A program made the translations under genes and the position numbers. A model generated the notes under the pieces. The model searched no databases and had not been told where the DNA came from. It saw nothing but the letters and a program-made list of their open reading frames with translations. DNA of 64,000 nucleotides, taken from the NCBI GenBank assembly GCA_049323915.1, contig JBMOPC010000059.1, forward strand, positions 22,514-86,513, given 5' to 3'. Shown in pieces: positions 41,339 to 48,740 of this stretch. The DNA is from BRHc4a sp049323915. GTDB lineage: Bacteria > Bacillota > Desulfotomaculia > Desulfotomaculales > Desulfocucumaceae. Numbering within the stretch: the first letter of the stretch is position 1; the number at the start of each line of letters is the position of its first letter.

Positions 41339-42838
41339 CTACCAGACAAAACTCTCGTCGTCCCCCAGGTTGATGGGCTTTAGCCACTGGGAAACAACCA
41401 CTTTTTTGTCGGTGTAAAAGTCAACCGCATCGGCCGCCCGGCCTCTGGTGGACCCGTAGCCCGATATTTTCCTGCCGCCCACCGGGTAAAATGCTATGGG
41501 AGCCGGTGTGCCGATATTTACCCCCACCTGGCCCACGTTGGTCCTGCGTATGAACTCCCTGGCATACTTGCCGGTTTCGGTGTATATAACGGCGGTGTGG
41601 CCGAACGGGTTCTGTTCAATTATCGAAATGGCTTCCTTCAGATCTTTTACTTTTTTAAGGCACCTTACCGGGCCGAATACCTCTTCGGTGAAAATGCGCA
41701 TTCCGGGCTCGGCCTCAAATACTGTGGGGCCCAGGAAACAGCCGTTGGGATATCCCTCAACCCTGACATTCCTTCCGTCCAGCAAAAGCTTTGCCCCCTC
41801 TTGGACGCCATGATCAATTTCTTTGAGGATCTGGTTAAGGTGCTCTCTGTCCACCACCGGTCCAAGGGTTACGCCCTCATCTAGTCCGCAGCCCACCTTG
41901 AGAGCCTTTGCTGCCTCTAAAAATTTTTCCTTGAATACTTCGTATATTGACTCCACAACCAGAACGTTTGACCCGGCAAAGCACCTTTCTCCCACATGGC
42001 CGAAGCAGGAGTTTATGATATTGCGCACTACGCCCTCATCAAGCCTGGCGTCCTCCATGACCACCAGGTGATTTTTCGCCCCGCCCTGGCACTGGGCCCT
42101 TTTGCCGTGCGCGCAGGCAGTTTCATATATCTTCAGTCCGGCCCCCGACGATCCCACAAATGTCACACCGGCCACATCCGGGTGGGTAATCAGCCTGTTT
42201 CCTGCCACCGATCCGCTGCCGTTCAAAACATTGACCACACCCTTGGGGAAGCCGCACTCCTCCACCAGCCTGGCAATTTCTATCATTGTATTGGGACAGT
42301 ATTTGCTGGGCTTTACCACCACTGTATTGCCGCAGGCTATGGGCCAGACAAAATAAGAGGAAATCATGGCGGGGAAGTTGAAGGGGGGGAGTATGATAAA
42401 AACTCCCAGCGGCTCCCTTATGTAGTACTCGTCCACACCCCTGGCGATGTCCTCGGTATAGTCCCCTCTCATGGTTTCCGGCACGGCGCAGGCGTCTTCA
42501 ACATACTGCAGGCAGCGCTCGATCTCCTGGAGTCCCTCGGCGAATGTTTTCCCGTGCTCCAGAGAGATTGTCCTGGCAAGGTGGTTTCTGGACTCTTCCA
42601 GTTTGTAGCGAAGTTTGTACATCAGCTGCACACGCTTTGGAACAGGTGTGGACCTCCATCCCCAGAAGGCCTTTTTGGCGGCGGCCACCGCATCGTCAAC
42701 CTCATCAGGGGTGGACAGGGGGTAAAGGGACAGTATCTCATCGGTGGCAGGGTTCCTTATCTCAAGGAACTCCTTTGTTTTAGACTCTACCCACTCTCCC
42801 CCTATGTAGTTCTTCAGTACCGGAATGCTGGACTGCAC
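41339..42838 (-). CDS. CoA-acylating aldehyde dehydrogenase, methylmalonate-semialdehyde dehydrogenase type
   Basis: 499 residues, complete MmsA/IolA-type ALDH. NAD-binding and catalytic motifs: VVVKPSKYCPNTM, GVTFVGSSGAG, GGAKNHLVVMEDA, and catalytic Cys in GHVGERCFAGSN (about residue 288). MmsA enzymes oxidise a 2-formyl-carboxylate with CoA and lose CO2. The enamidase product, 2-formylglutarate, is exactly such a semialdehyde, so glutaryl-CoA plus CO2 plus NADH is the predicted outcome. GTG start with AAGGAG upstream. First gene after the sigma-54 promoter. Confidence 0.85.
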   Translation of the reverse strand: MQSSIPVLKNYIGGEWVESKTKEFLEIRNPATDEILSLYPLSTPDEVDDAVAAAKKAFWGWRSTPVPKRVQLMYKLRYKLEESRNHLARTISLEHGKTFAEGLQEIERCLQYVEDACAVPETMRGDYTEDIARGVDEYYIREPLGVFIILPPFNFPAMISSYFVWPIACGNTVVVKPSKYCPNTMIEIARLVEECGFPKGVVNVLNGSGSVAGNRLITHPDVAGVTFVGSSGAGLKIYETACAHGKRAQCQGGAKNHLVVMEDARLDEGVVRNIINSCFGHVGERCFAGSNVLVVESIYEVFKEKFLEAAKALKVGCGLDEGVTLGPVVDREHLNQILKEIDHGVQEGAKLLLDGRNVRVEGYPNGCFLGPTVFEAEPGMRIFTEEVFGPVRCLKKVKDLKEAISIIEQNPFGHTAVIYTETGKYAREFIRRTNVGQVGVNIGTPAPIAFYPVGGRKISGYGSTRGRAADAVDFYTDKKVVVSQWLKPINLGDDESFVW

Positions 42839-42924
42839 TTTTGACCCACTCCTTTTTGCTTATGTTCTTTAATTTTTGAATAGTTTTTTAATTTTGCTGC
42901 TGAATTTCTTTACATAAAACAATT

Positions 42925-42940
42925 AGCAAATCAGATGCCA
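42925..42940 (-). promoter_or_regulatory. Sigma-54 (-24/-12) promoter of the nicotinate operon
   Basis: Minus-strand TGGCATCTGATTTGCT has GG and GC exactly 10 bases apart and matches TGGCAnn-N4-TTGCT. Predicted start near 42914, giving a leader of about 76 bases to the MmsA-type gene. A sigma-54 activator gene lies immediately upstream. Confidence 0.8.
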
Positions 42941-43000
42941 GTAAAAAAATAAAAGCTACCTGTGAACGCGGCGCACAATATAGCTTATATACAATAAAAA

Positions 43001-43060
43001 AATATCATATTTGACACATTCTTGCATCGTTTTTGACACAATGCATCATAAGTGACACAA
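43001..43060 (-). promoter_or_regulatory. Three upstream activator repeats
   Basis: Plus-strand units TGCATCGTTTTTGACACAA (43023-43041) and TGCATCATAAGTGACACAA (43042-43060) abut each other. A weaker third, with ATCATATTTGACACAT in register, occupies 43001-43019. They lie about 90-145 bases before the predicted sigma-54 start, the usual distance for enhancer binding, and end at the activator stop codon. Confidence 0.75.
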
Positions 43061-44497
43061 TCAGCGCCTTCCCATACCATATTTACGCATCTTCCTGGCA
43101 AGGGTCGCCCTGCTTATTCCCAGGCTCCTGGCTGCAATGGTGGTATTCCGGCTCTTCTGAAGCACCTCGGCAATAACCTGCTTTTCGGTTTCCTCAACCG
43201 CTTCCTGTATATTCGCCCCTTTGGGGAGGTATTCACAGCCCGGCTGGCTGGCTTTCGGCGCGGAAGTGTCCAGGGGAAACTCCTCGGCCCCCAGTATGTT
43301 CCCCTTGCTGGTCACAACCATTCTTTCCACCACGTTTATCAGTTCCCTTACATTACCAGGCCAGGTATGGTTTTCCATGACATCTATCAGCTCGGCCGAC
43401 AGAACCTTTTCAAGTCCGTACTTGCGGTTGAAGCTCCGGACATAGTGCTGGGCCAGGGCCACGATATCCTCCATCCGCTCGCGCAGGGGGGGGACTTTAA
43501 TGGGGACCACATTCAGGCGGTAGTACAGGTCCTCCCGGAATCTCCCAGCGCCCAACAAATCGGACAGGTTTTTGTTGCTGGCTGCAATCACCCGCACGTC
43601 GACCTTTACCACTCTGGAGCCGCCTATCCTGCTGAATTCCCTTTCCTGGAGAACCCTTAAGAGCTTGACCTGTAAATCAAGAGGGAGCTCGCCCACCTCG
43701 TCAAGGAAAATGCTTCCCCCGTCGGCCAGTTCGAACAGGCCGGACCTTCCGTCCCTGGCCGCGCCGGTAAAGGCGCCGTGCTCGTATCCGAAAAGCTCGG
43801 ACTCCAGCAAATCCCGTGGTATCGCCCCGCAGTTCACTTTTATGTAAGGCTTTTCCGACCGGCGGGGGCTGGCCCTGTGCAGCAGGGTGGCCACCAGCTC
43901 TTTCCCCGTGCCCGACTCACCAACTATCAGCACCGTGGTGTCGACGGCCGCCAGCCTTCGGGCCAAATCAAGTATGTCCAGCATTTTTTTGCTTCTTACC
44001 ACTATATCCTCTTTTTGCATCTGGGCTATGCGCATGTCCGTCAGCTCGGCCTGATAGCCGCCGGCCAGCTTTTGCGACTGCCTAAGACTTTCTTTCAGGG
44101 AATAGAGCTCGGTTACATCGTAGCTGTTGACTACCACCATTTCCAGCTGTCCTTCTTCATTGAAAACAGGAACCCCGGTTGTCAGGCACCTTGTCCCCGA
44201 TCTGACTTCCTGCAGTATGGTTACCGTCCGCCCCGAGGCGATTACCTGGGCTGAAACGCTGTTGTTGAATGTTCCTTCCATAACCAGATCGTTTACATTT
44301 TTGCCGACATAATCCTCGGCGGCTATCTTGTACAGGCGCTGCATGGCCGGGTTGGAGGACAGTATTTTTCCGTATCTGTCCACAATGCTTATCCCGTCGT
44401 GGCAGTGTTCAAACACCGCCTCCAGCTGGCGCAGGCGTTTTTTAACATGGTCCGGATCATCCAATTCAGGTTGATAACTCTTATCTTCCCTTGCCAT
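43061..44497 (-). CDS. Sigma-54-dependent transcriptional activator with PAS domain
   Basis: 478 residues. PAS domain about 22-130 (FEHCHDGISIVDRYGKILSSNPAMQRLY), linker coil, AAA+ domain from about 165 with Walker A GESGTGKELVA, the sigma-54 contact loop GAFTGA, Walker B region and arginine finger, then a Fis-type HTH (TTIAARSLGISRATLARKMRKYG) at the C-terminus. ATG with TGGAGGAG upstream. No receiver domain, so it is ligand-gated through PAS. Directly upstream of an activator-site array and -24/-12 promoter, it is the obvious controller of the nicotinate operon. Confidence 0.93.
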   Translation of the reverse strand: MAREDKSYQPELDDPDHVKKRLRQLEAVFEHCHDGISIVDRYGKILSSNPAMQRLYKIAAEDYVGKNVNDLVMEGTFNNSVSAQVIASGRTVTILQEVRSGTRCLTTGVPVFNEEGQLEMVVVNSYDVTELYSLKESLRQSQKLAGGYQAELTDMRIAQMQKEDIVVRSKKMLDILDLARRLAAVDTTVLIVGESGTGKELVATLLHRASPRRSEKPYIKVNCGAIPRDLLESELFGYEHGAFTGAARDGRSGLFELADGGSIFLDEVGELPLDLQVKLLRVLQEREFSRIGGSRVVKVDVRVIAASNKNLSDLLGAGRFREDLYYRLNVVPIKVPPLRERMEDIVALAQHYVRSFNRKYGLEKVLSAELIDVMENHTWPGNVRELINVVERMVVTSKGNILGAEEFPLDTSAPKASQPGCEYLPKGANIQEAVEETEKQVIAEVLQKSRNTTIAARSLGISRATLARKMRKYGMGRR

Positions 44498-44696
44498 GAG
44501 GCTCTCCTCCAGGATAATTTGTTGGCTGGCCGGATACCGGCGCAGGCTGCGGGATCTGATAAAATATGCTGGCCCTGTTTGGCAGGATAGTCTATACTTA
44601 TTTTCGACAGCAATCTATATTTCCCTTTTCCCGTGATATAGCCCATTATTGGAAGAATATCGTTATATTGACTAATAACTGAAAGCCGGTGGTTGA

Positions 44697-46097
44697 TTGC
44701 TGGGATACGCGCACTACGCCAGTATAGGTTTGACCCTTTTGGCGATCAGCCTGGTGGGGTTGTATTCCACCAGACTGGTTAAATCATCGGGGGATTTTAT
44801 CGTTGGCGGAAGAAAACTGGGGTCCATGATGGTTTTTGCCGGTATAGTGGGGGCCTTTGCCGGTGGTACTGTAACCATCGGCACGGCCCAGATGGCGTAC
44901 AGGTATGGTATAAGCGGCCTGTGGTTCACTCTGGGGGCGGGCGCCGCCTGCCTTTTGCTTTCCCTTTTCTTGGCCCGGCCGCTGCGGGAAAAGGGAGTGG
45001 AGACAATATCGCAGTACCTGTCGGTTTTTTTCGGGGCCGGGGTGGCTCCCTGGGTGGCGGTTTTCACCGCGCTGGGCATGTTTATACAGATGACCGTTCA
45101 GATGCTGGCTTCTGTGCCTCTGCTGACCTCCATGTCTCCTCTGCCGCCTCTGGGAGGGCTTGTGCTTTTCGCTTTATTGTCAGTATTGCTTGTTGTGGGC
45201 GGGGGCTACATGGGGGCGGCGCTGGTCGGGATAATCAAGCTGCTGCTGCTGGCCGTTACCCTTTTTGTCGCTGGTTCGGCAAGCATTTCTTTAATGGGCG
45301 GGGTTGAGGGGATGTGGGCTTACTATCCGGAGTTTCCCTGGTTCAGCATGTTTCCCAGGGGAGTGCTGTACGAACTGGCGGGGGGGGCCTCAGTGGTTGT
45401 GGGCTTTACGTCAACCCAGTCCTTTTTACAGCCGCTGTTTGCAGGGAAAAGCGTGAAGGCGGCCCGGCGGGGAGCATTTCTGGCGGCTCTGTCGCTTCCC
45501 TGCTTTGGGGCTGCGGGGGTTGCGGTGGGCATGTACATGCGATCAGCTTACCCTGATATCGACCCGGCGGCTGCGCTGCCCCTTTTTATGATTCTTCACC
45601 AGCCGGCGTGGCTGGGCGGGCTGGGGGTGGCGACCCTGCTGGTCTCACTTCTCCTTACGGCCAGCGCGCTGGCTTTGGGCGTTGCCACACTTATCAGCAG
45701 GGACATATATCTTATGTTAAGGCCCGGGGCCGGGGACAGAGAGCAGATTGCCGTGGCCAGGCTGGTGGTTGTTGCGGCGGCGGGCCTATCCTGCGTATTT
45801 GCCTTCAATATATTGGGGGACCTGATACTTGACTGGACTTACCTTTCCAATGCGCTAAGGGGGGTTACGGTTTTTCTACCACTGATGGCCGCCATATTTT
45901 TGCCGGGAAGGACTCCTGCCCGGACAGGCATATGGGCGGTTACCGTTCCCCCGGTGCTTGCAATGGCCTGGACGGTAATGTTTCCTGGCGTACTCCACCC
46001 GCTGTATATAGGTATGGCCGCGGGCGCACTGATAATGGCGGCTGGCATACTGATCCCCGGGTTATTTGACAGAGAGGGGAAAATGTTTAACGGTTGA
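44697..46097 (+). CDS. Sodium:solute symporter (SSS family), second copy
   Basis: 466 residues, 12-13 transmembrane helices. SSGDFIVGGRKLG near residue 30 and FAGGTVTIGTAQMAYRYG give the SSS N-terminal pattern; the C-terminal region is shorter than in PanF. TTG start at 44697 with a weak site. Divergent from the sigma-54 activator and different from the operon symporter, so it may be an alternative importer for pyridine acids or an unrelated nutrient. No sigma-54 promoter of good quality was found in front of it. Confidence 0.8.
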   Translation: MLGYAHYASIGLTLLAISLVGLYSTRLVKSSGDFIVGGRKLGSMMVFAGIVGAFAGGTVTIGTAQMAYRYGISGLWFTLGAGAACLLLSLFLARPLREKGVETISQYLSVFFGAGVAPWVAVFTALGMFIQMTVQMLASVPLLTSMSPLPPLGGLVLFALLSVLLVVGGGYMGAALVGIIKLLLLAVTLFVAGSASISLMGGVEGMWAYYPEFPWFSMFPRGVLYELAGGASVVVGFTSTQSFLQPLFAGKSVKAARRGAFLAALSLPCFGAAGVAVGMYMRSAYPDIDPAAALPLFMILHQPAWLGGLGVATLLVSLLLTASALALGVATLISRDIYLMLRPGAGDREQIAVARLVVVAAAGLSCVFAFNILGDLILDWTYLSNALRGVTVFLPLMAAIFLPGRTPARTGIWAVTVPPVLAMAWTVMFPGVLHPLYIGMAAGALIMAAGILIPGLFDREGKMFNG

Positions 46098-46132
46098 ACT
46101 TTGCCCGGGATTATTACTGGAAAGGCGTGGAA

Positions 46133-46175
46133 AAACAAAAAAGGCCTGGGTCGGGTTGGCCTTTTTTGTTTGCAG
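46133..46175 (+). terminator. Terminator after the second SSS symporter
   Basis: AAACAAAAAAGGCC (46133-46146) pairs perfectly with GGCCTTTTTTGTTT (46158-46171). It acts on both strands and a second small GCAGG/CCTGC hairpin follows. Confidence 0.85.
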
Positions 46176-46337
46176 GTTGGAGGCGCCTGCAAGTTAAACG
46201 GGAAGTGGATAGATGAACATATTCTCTTTATAAACTTAATTATACCTTAAAATGGTATATTAACAACCTTTTTCAGACGCGAAATAGAGCCAGTTGGACA
46301 TCAAATAGACGGTTTTGGGATTTGCATAATGATTTTG

Positions 46338-47639
46338 CTAAAACTGTTGCTCCCGGAAGTGGCCGGGGTCAAAGCCGTCCTCTTTCTTGTAGCGTCCCAT
46401 GAGGTAATGGCGGTACATAATATAAGCCTGCATGTTGCACTCCAGGCCTTCTTCCTTCAGGGCGGCTGTGAAGTCATCCAGATTTGGCGGGCAGCCCTTT
46501 ACCGGTATTGCCTTTTTAATATTGGGGTGGTCTTTGTTGAGGGAGCAGGAGCACTTTCCAAACAGCACCGTTTTTTCAAATCCGGGTGATGCGGTCTGCC
46601 TCTTGCCGCTCAGCACTTCAATGCCGGGGAATGGCTGTCCGCTAAAGGCCGACATCATCAGTATAAGCATGGGGTTGTACTGTGCCGAACAGCCAGTGCA
46701 GAGGGAGCTGTCATACTTTCTTATGGCCAGCCCGGTTATGCCCCGCTTGGCAAATCCCACGGGGCCGGTGTCTTCAGGCGTCCATTCCCAGTCATAGTCC
46801 ACGTACCGGCGGTGTTTTTCCAGGCTTTCTCCTGTTATCTCAATTTCGCTGAGTCCGAGGCTTCTGCACCGCCTTTCAGCGAAGAACCTCAGGTGTTCGA
46901 TTTCCCCGGCCCTGTAATCCATTATTTCGGCGCCCACTGCATCACAGGCCAGTACATCGGTGGAGGCGATAATAATGTTTTTTCTGAACGCTTTCCCGGT
47001 GTTGCTGGGCCCCTTTTCCAGTGTATAAACGCCGTCAGTTACAGTAAGGGCAACAGGCAGCCTTTCGGCCAGATAGGGGAAAGTGTGGTCCAGGTCCACA
47101 TCCTTTCCGTGGCAGTGCATCTTTGACTTTCTGTCCAGGCATCCTTTCAGGTTTTTTATTCCCAGGGAAACCCTGCACTGGTTATGGGTTTTTAGCACCG
47201 GCACATTGATGATTCTGTCTGCCTCCAGCGCCTTTGCGGCCACAGAAAGCCTGAAGCCGCCAAAGTCCACCTGCTCAAAACTGCCCTCATTGAAGTCAAC
47301 CAGCTTGACCCCGTACCTTTCTTTTAATCTTTCATATCCCAGTACACCAAAAATGGCGTTTCCCATGGTCTTTGGCAGCATAAGCGGTCCCTCGCCTATG
47401 GTTATGTCAGTATAGCCTCCCTCGGCCAGTATTTGCACCAGGGCGAACATTACGGCGCTGGTGGTGACCACCCCGAAGGGGGGGAAAGGAAGTTCGAAGT
47501 CCCAGGCCACCAGGTTTGGTTTGATTAAAATTTTATCCTGCCTGCGGAGATTATTCAGGCCCCCGCAGAGGTCCAGCGCCTGCCTGACTGACTGGTATGG
47601 GTCCAGGAATTCAACGATTGATACCACGGGCTTTTTCAC
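46338..47639 (-). CDS. DUF362 domain-containing protein
   Basis: 433 residues. DUF362 core: ILIKPNLVAWD near residue 38, GEGPLMLPKTMG, and INVPVLKTHNQCRVSLGIKNLKGC near 143, which are hallmark strings of the family. The C-terminal part carries cysteine groups (SLCTGCSAQYNP, KCSCSLNK, KGCPPN) that could bind an Fe-S cluster but do not form a standard ferredoxin motif. GTG start with AGGAGG. Function is not established for the family. It is flanked by the nicotinate and beta-oxidation regions. Confidence 0.8.
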   Translation of the reverse strand: MKKPVVSIVEFLDPYQSVRQALDLCGGLNNLRRQDKILIKPNLVAWDFELPFPPFGVVTTSAVMFALVQILAEGGYTDITIGEGPLMLPKTMGNAIFGVLGYERLKERYGVKLVDFNEGSFEQVDFGGFRLSVAAKALEADRIINVPVLKTHNQCRVSLGIKNLKGCLDRKSKMHCHGKDVDLDHTFPYLAERLPVALTVTDGVYTLEKGPSNTGKAFRKNIIIASTDVLACDAVGAEIMDYRAGEIEHLRFFAERRCRSLGLSEIEITGESLEKHRRYVDYDWEWTPEDTGPVGFAKRGITGLAIRKYDSSLCTGCSAQYNPMLILMMSAFSGQPFPGIEVLSGKRQTASPGFEKTVLFGKCSCSLNKDHPNIKKAIPVKGCPPNLDDFTAALKEEGLECNMQAYIMYRHYLMGRYKKEDGFDPGHFREQQF

Positions 47640-47716
47640 AATAATCCTCCTTTCAGCCTCTTTTATTTTAATCAGTTGAAGACAGAATAAGCATACCGGC
47701 CCACATTTGGAAATAA

Positions 47717-47740
47717 GGGACTGGCGTTATGCCAGTCCCC
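47717..47740 (-). terminator. Terminator of the DUF1540 gene
   Basis: GGGACTGGC (47717-47725) pairs with GCCAGTCCC (47731-47739); TTATTT follows on the minus strand. Confidence 0.75.
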
Positions 47741-47747
47741 CTGGTTG

Positions 47748-47897
47748 TTATCTTTTCGGCTTGAAGGTATCACATTTTGTTTCATCCGAACTCGCCGACC
47801 TGTCGGACCCGTTGTGGTTGACCTGAATCATCGGCGCGTCGCACATTACGTCTGAGTTGTACTGGCATTCGGTAACGGTGCACTTTATTTGCGGCAT
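47748..47897 (-). CDS. Small cysteine-rich DUF1540 protein (49 aa)
   Basis: MPQIKCTVTECQYNSDVMC begins the protein and CDTFKPKR ends it. The four cysteines (Cys-x4-Cys-x7-Cys and a distal Cys) suggest a small metal-binding fold. ATG 47897 with AGGAGGTGAT upstream; a longer frame has no RBS. DUF1540 proteins are common in spore-forming Clostridia; function unknown. Monocistronic. Confidence 0.8.
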   Translation of the reverse strand: MPQIKCTVTECQYNSDVMCDAPMIQVNHNGSDRSASSDETKCDTFKPKR

Positions 47898-47956
47898 GGT
47901 ATCACCTCCTTGACAGAGGTTAGTATTTACCATGGCAAAAAATTGTATTCATCAAT

Positions 47957-48580
47957 TCACTGCTTTAAGACAGGCGGATAGGGAATGTGGCCGCCTTCCT
48001 TTGAAAGTGCCCGGGCCAGTGCGCCGTATACCTGCCCGGCCATTTCCAGCAGGTTGTAATTGTGGCCTGACAGTACCCAGCATGTGGCAACCTCGTCCAT
48101 GCTTCCGAAAATGACCTTGCGGGCGATTTTGGGATCCAGGTCCGCAGTGAAGTAACCCCTGTCGATGCCGTCCTGTACAATCCTTTCTATCAGCAGGTAG
48201 TACTCCTTTATTACTTCGGAGATCCCTTTTCTTATGGATTTGTCCGACTGCCGCAGCTCAATCTGTAAAACATGGGCGAGTTTGCGGTTGTTCTGAAGAC
48301 GGTAAAAATGAAGGTAAATCAGGTTGGCCAGCTGTTCAAAGGAGTTTTCAATGCCGTTCAGCTTTTCCGGCGCTGTGGAGATAAATTCACCCAGCTTGTT
48401 CCTGAATATGGATATCAGTATGTCTTCCTTGTTTTCAAAGTAAAGGTATATGGTCCCCTCGGCAACGCCCGCTTCCTTGGCGATTTTGGACACCTTGGAC
48501 CCGTGATAACCGTTGTCGGCAATGATACTTATCGCCGCTTCGATAATGACATTGAATTTTTCTCCTGTTTTTTTCGCCAC
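47957..48580 (-). CDS. TetR family regulator, probable fatty-acid-degradation repressor
   Basis: 207 residues. The N-terminal HTH (AAISIIADNGYHGSKVSKIAKEAGVAEGTIYLYFENKEDIL) is the TetR signature, and the ligand domain is all-helical, like FadR/YsiA of Bacillus. GTG start with AGGAGG. It lies just downstream of fadNAE on the same strand, and the fadN promoter region has a near-palindrome (ATGACTGAGTCCTCACTCAT) of the type bound by TetR-type acyl-CoA sensors. Acyl-CoA as ligand is inference. Confidence 0.82.
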   Translation of the reverse strand: MAKKTGEKFNVIIEAAISIIADNGYHGSKVSKIAKEAGVAEGTIYLYFENKEDILISIFRNKLGEFISTAPEKLNGIENSFEQLANLIYLHFYRLQNNRKLAHVLQIELRQSDKSIRKGISEVIKEYYLLIERIVQDGIDRGYFTADLDPKIARKVIFGSMDEVATCWVLSGHNYNLLEMAGQVYGALARALSKEGGHIPYPPVLKQ

Positions 48581-48615
48581 AGGCGGCCTCCTCGATTCAG
48601 CTGCGGGCCTCCAGA

Positions 48616-48680
48616 TGTAAGACGTCAGATATTGGTTGACACGGACGGATGCCCACTGTCAAGGAACCTGACGTCTTACA
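48616..48680. repeat. Nested inverted repeat between fadE and tetR
   Basis: TGTAAGACGTCAG (48616-48628) and CTGACGTCTTACA (48668-48680) are perfect complements. Inside them TTGACA and TGTCAA form a second pair. Could form a long hairpin in either transcript. The following 48681-48725 is made of CGGCTGACC-like near-repeats. Confidence 0.65.
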
Positions 48681-48740
48681 ACGGCTGACCGCTGGTATTA
48701 CCTTTGGCTTACGGCTGACGACCGGCTACCGGCGGCTGAA

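Noticed and set aside
44526..44545. Possible sigma-54 promoter TGGCCGGATACCGGC before the second SSS symporter
   Set aside because: GG-N10-GC spacing holds, but the -12 box is CGGCG rather than TTGCA-like and the stretch is simply a GC-rich palindrome.
48693..48703. TGGTATTACCT resembling the GntR operator near tetR
   Set aside because: It lies in a low-complexity repeat tract, not next to a promoter, and far from the regulon, so it is probably chance.
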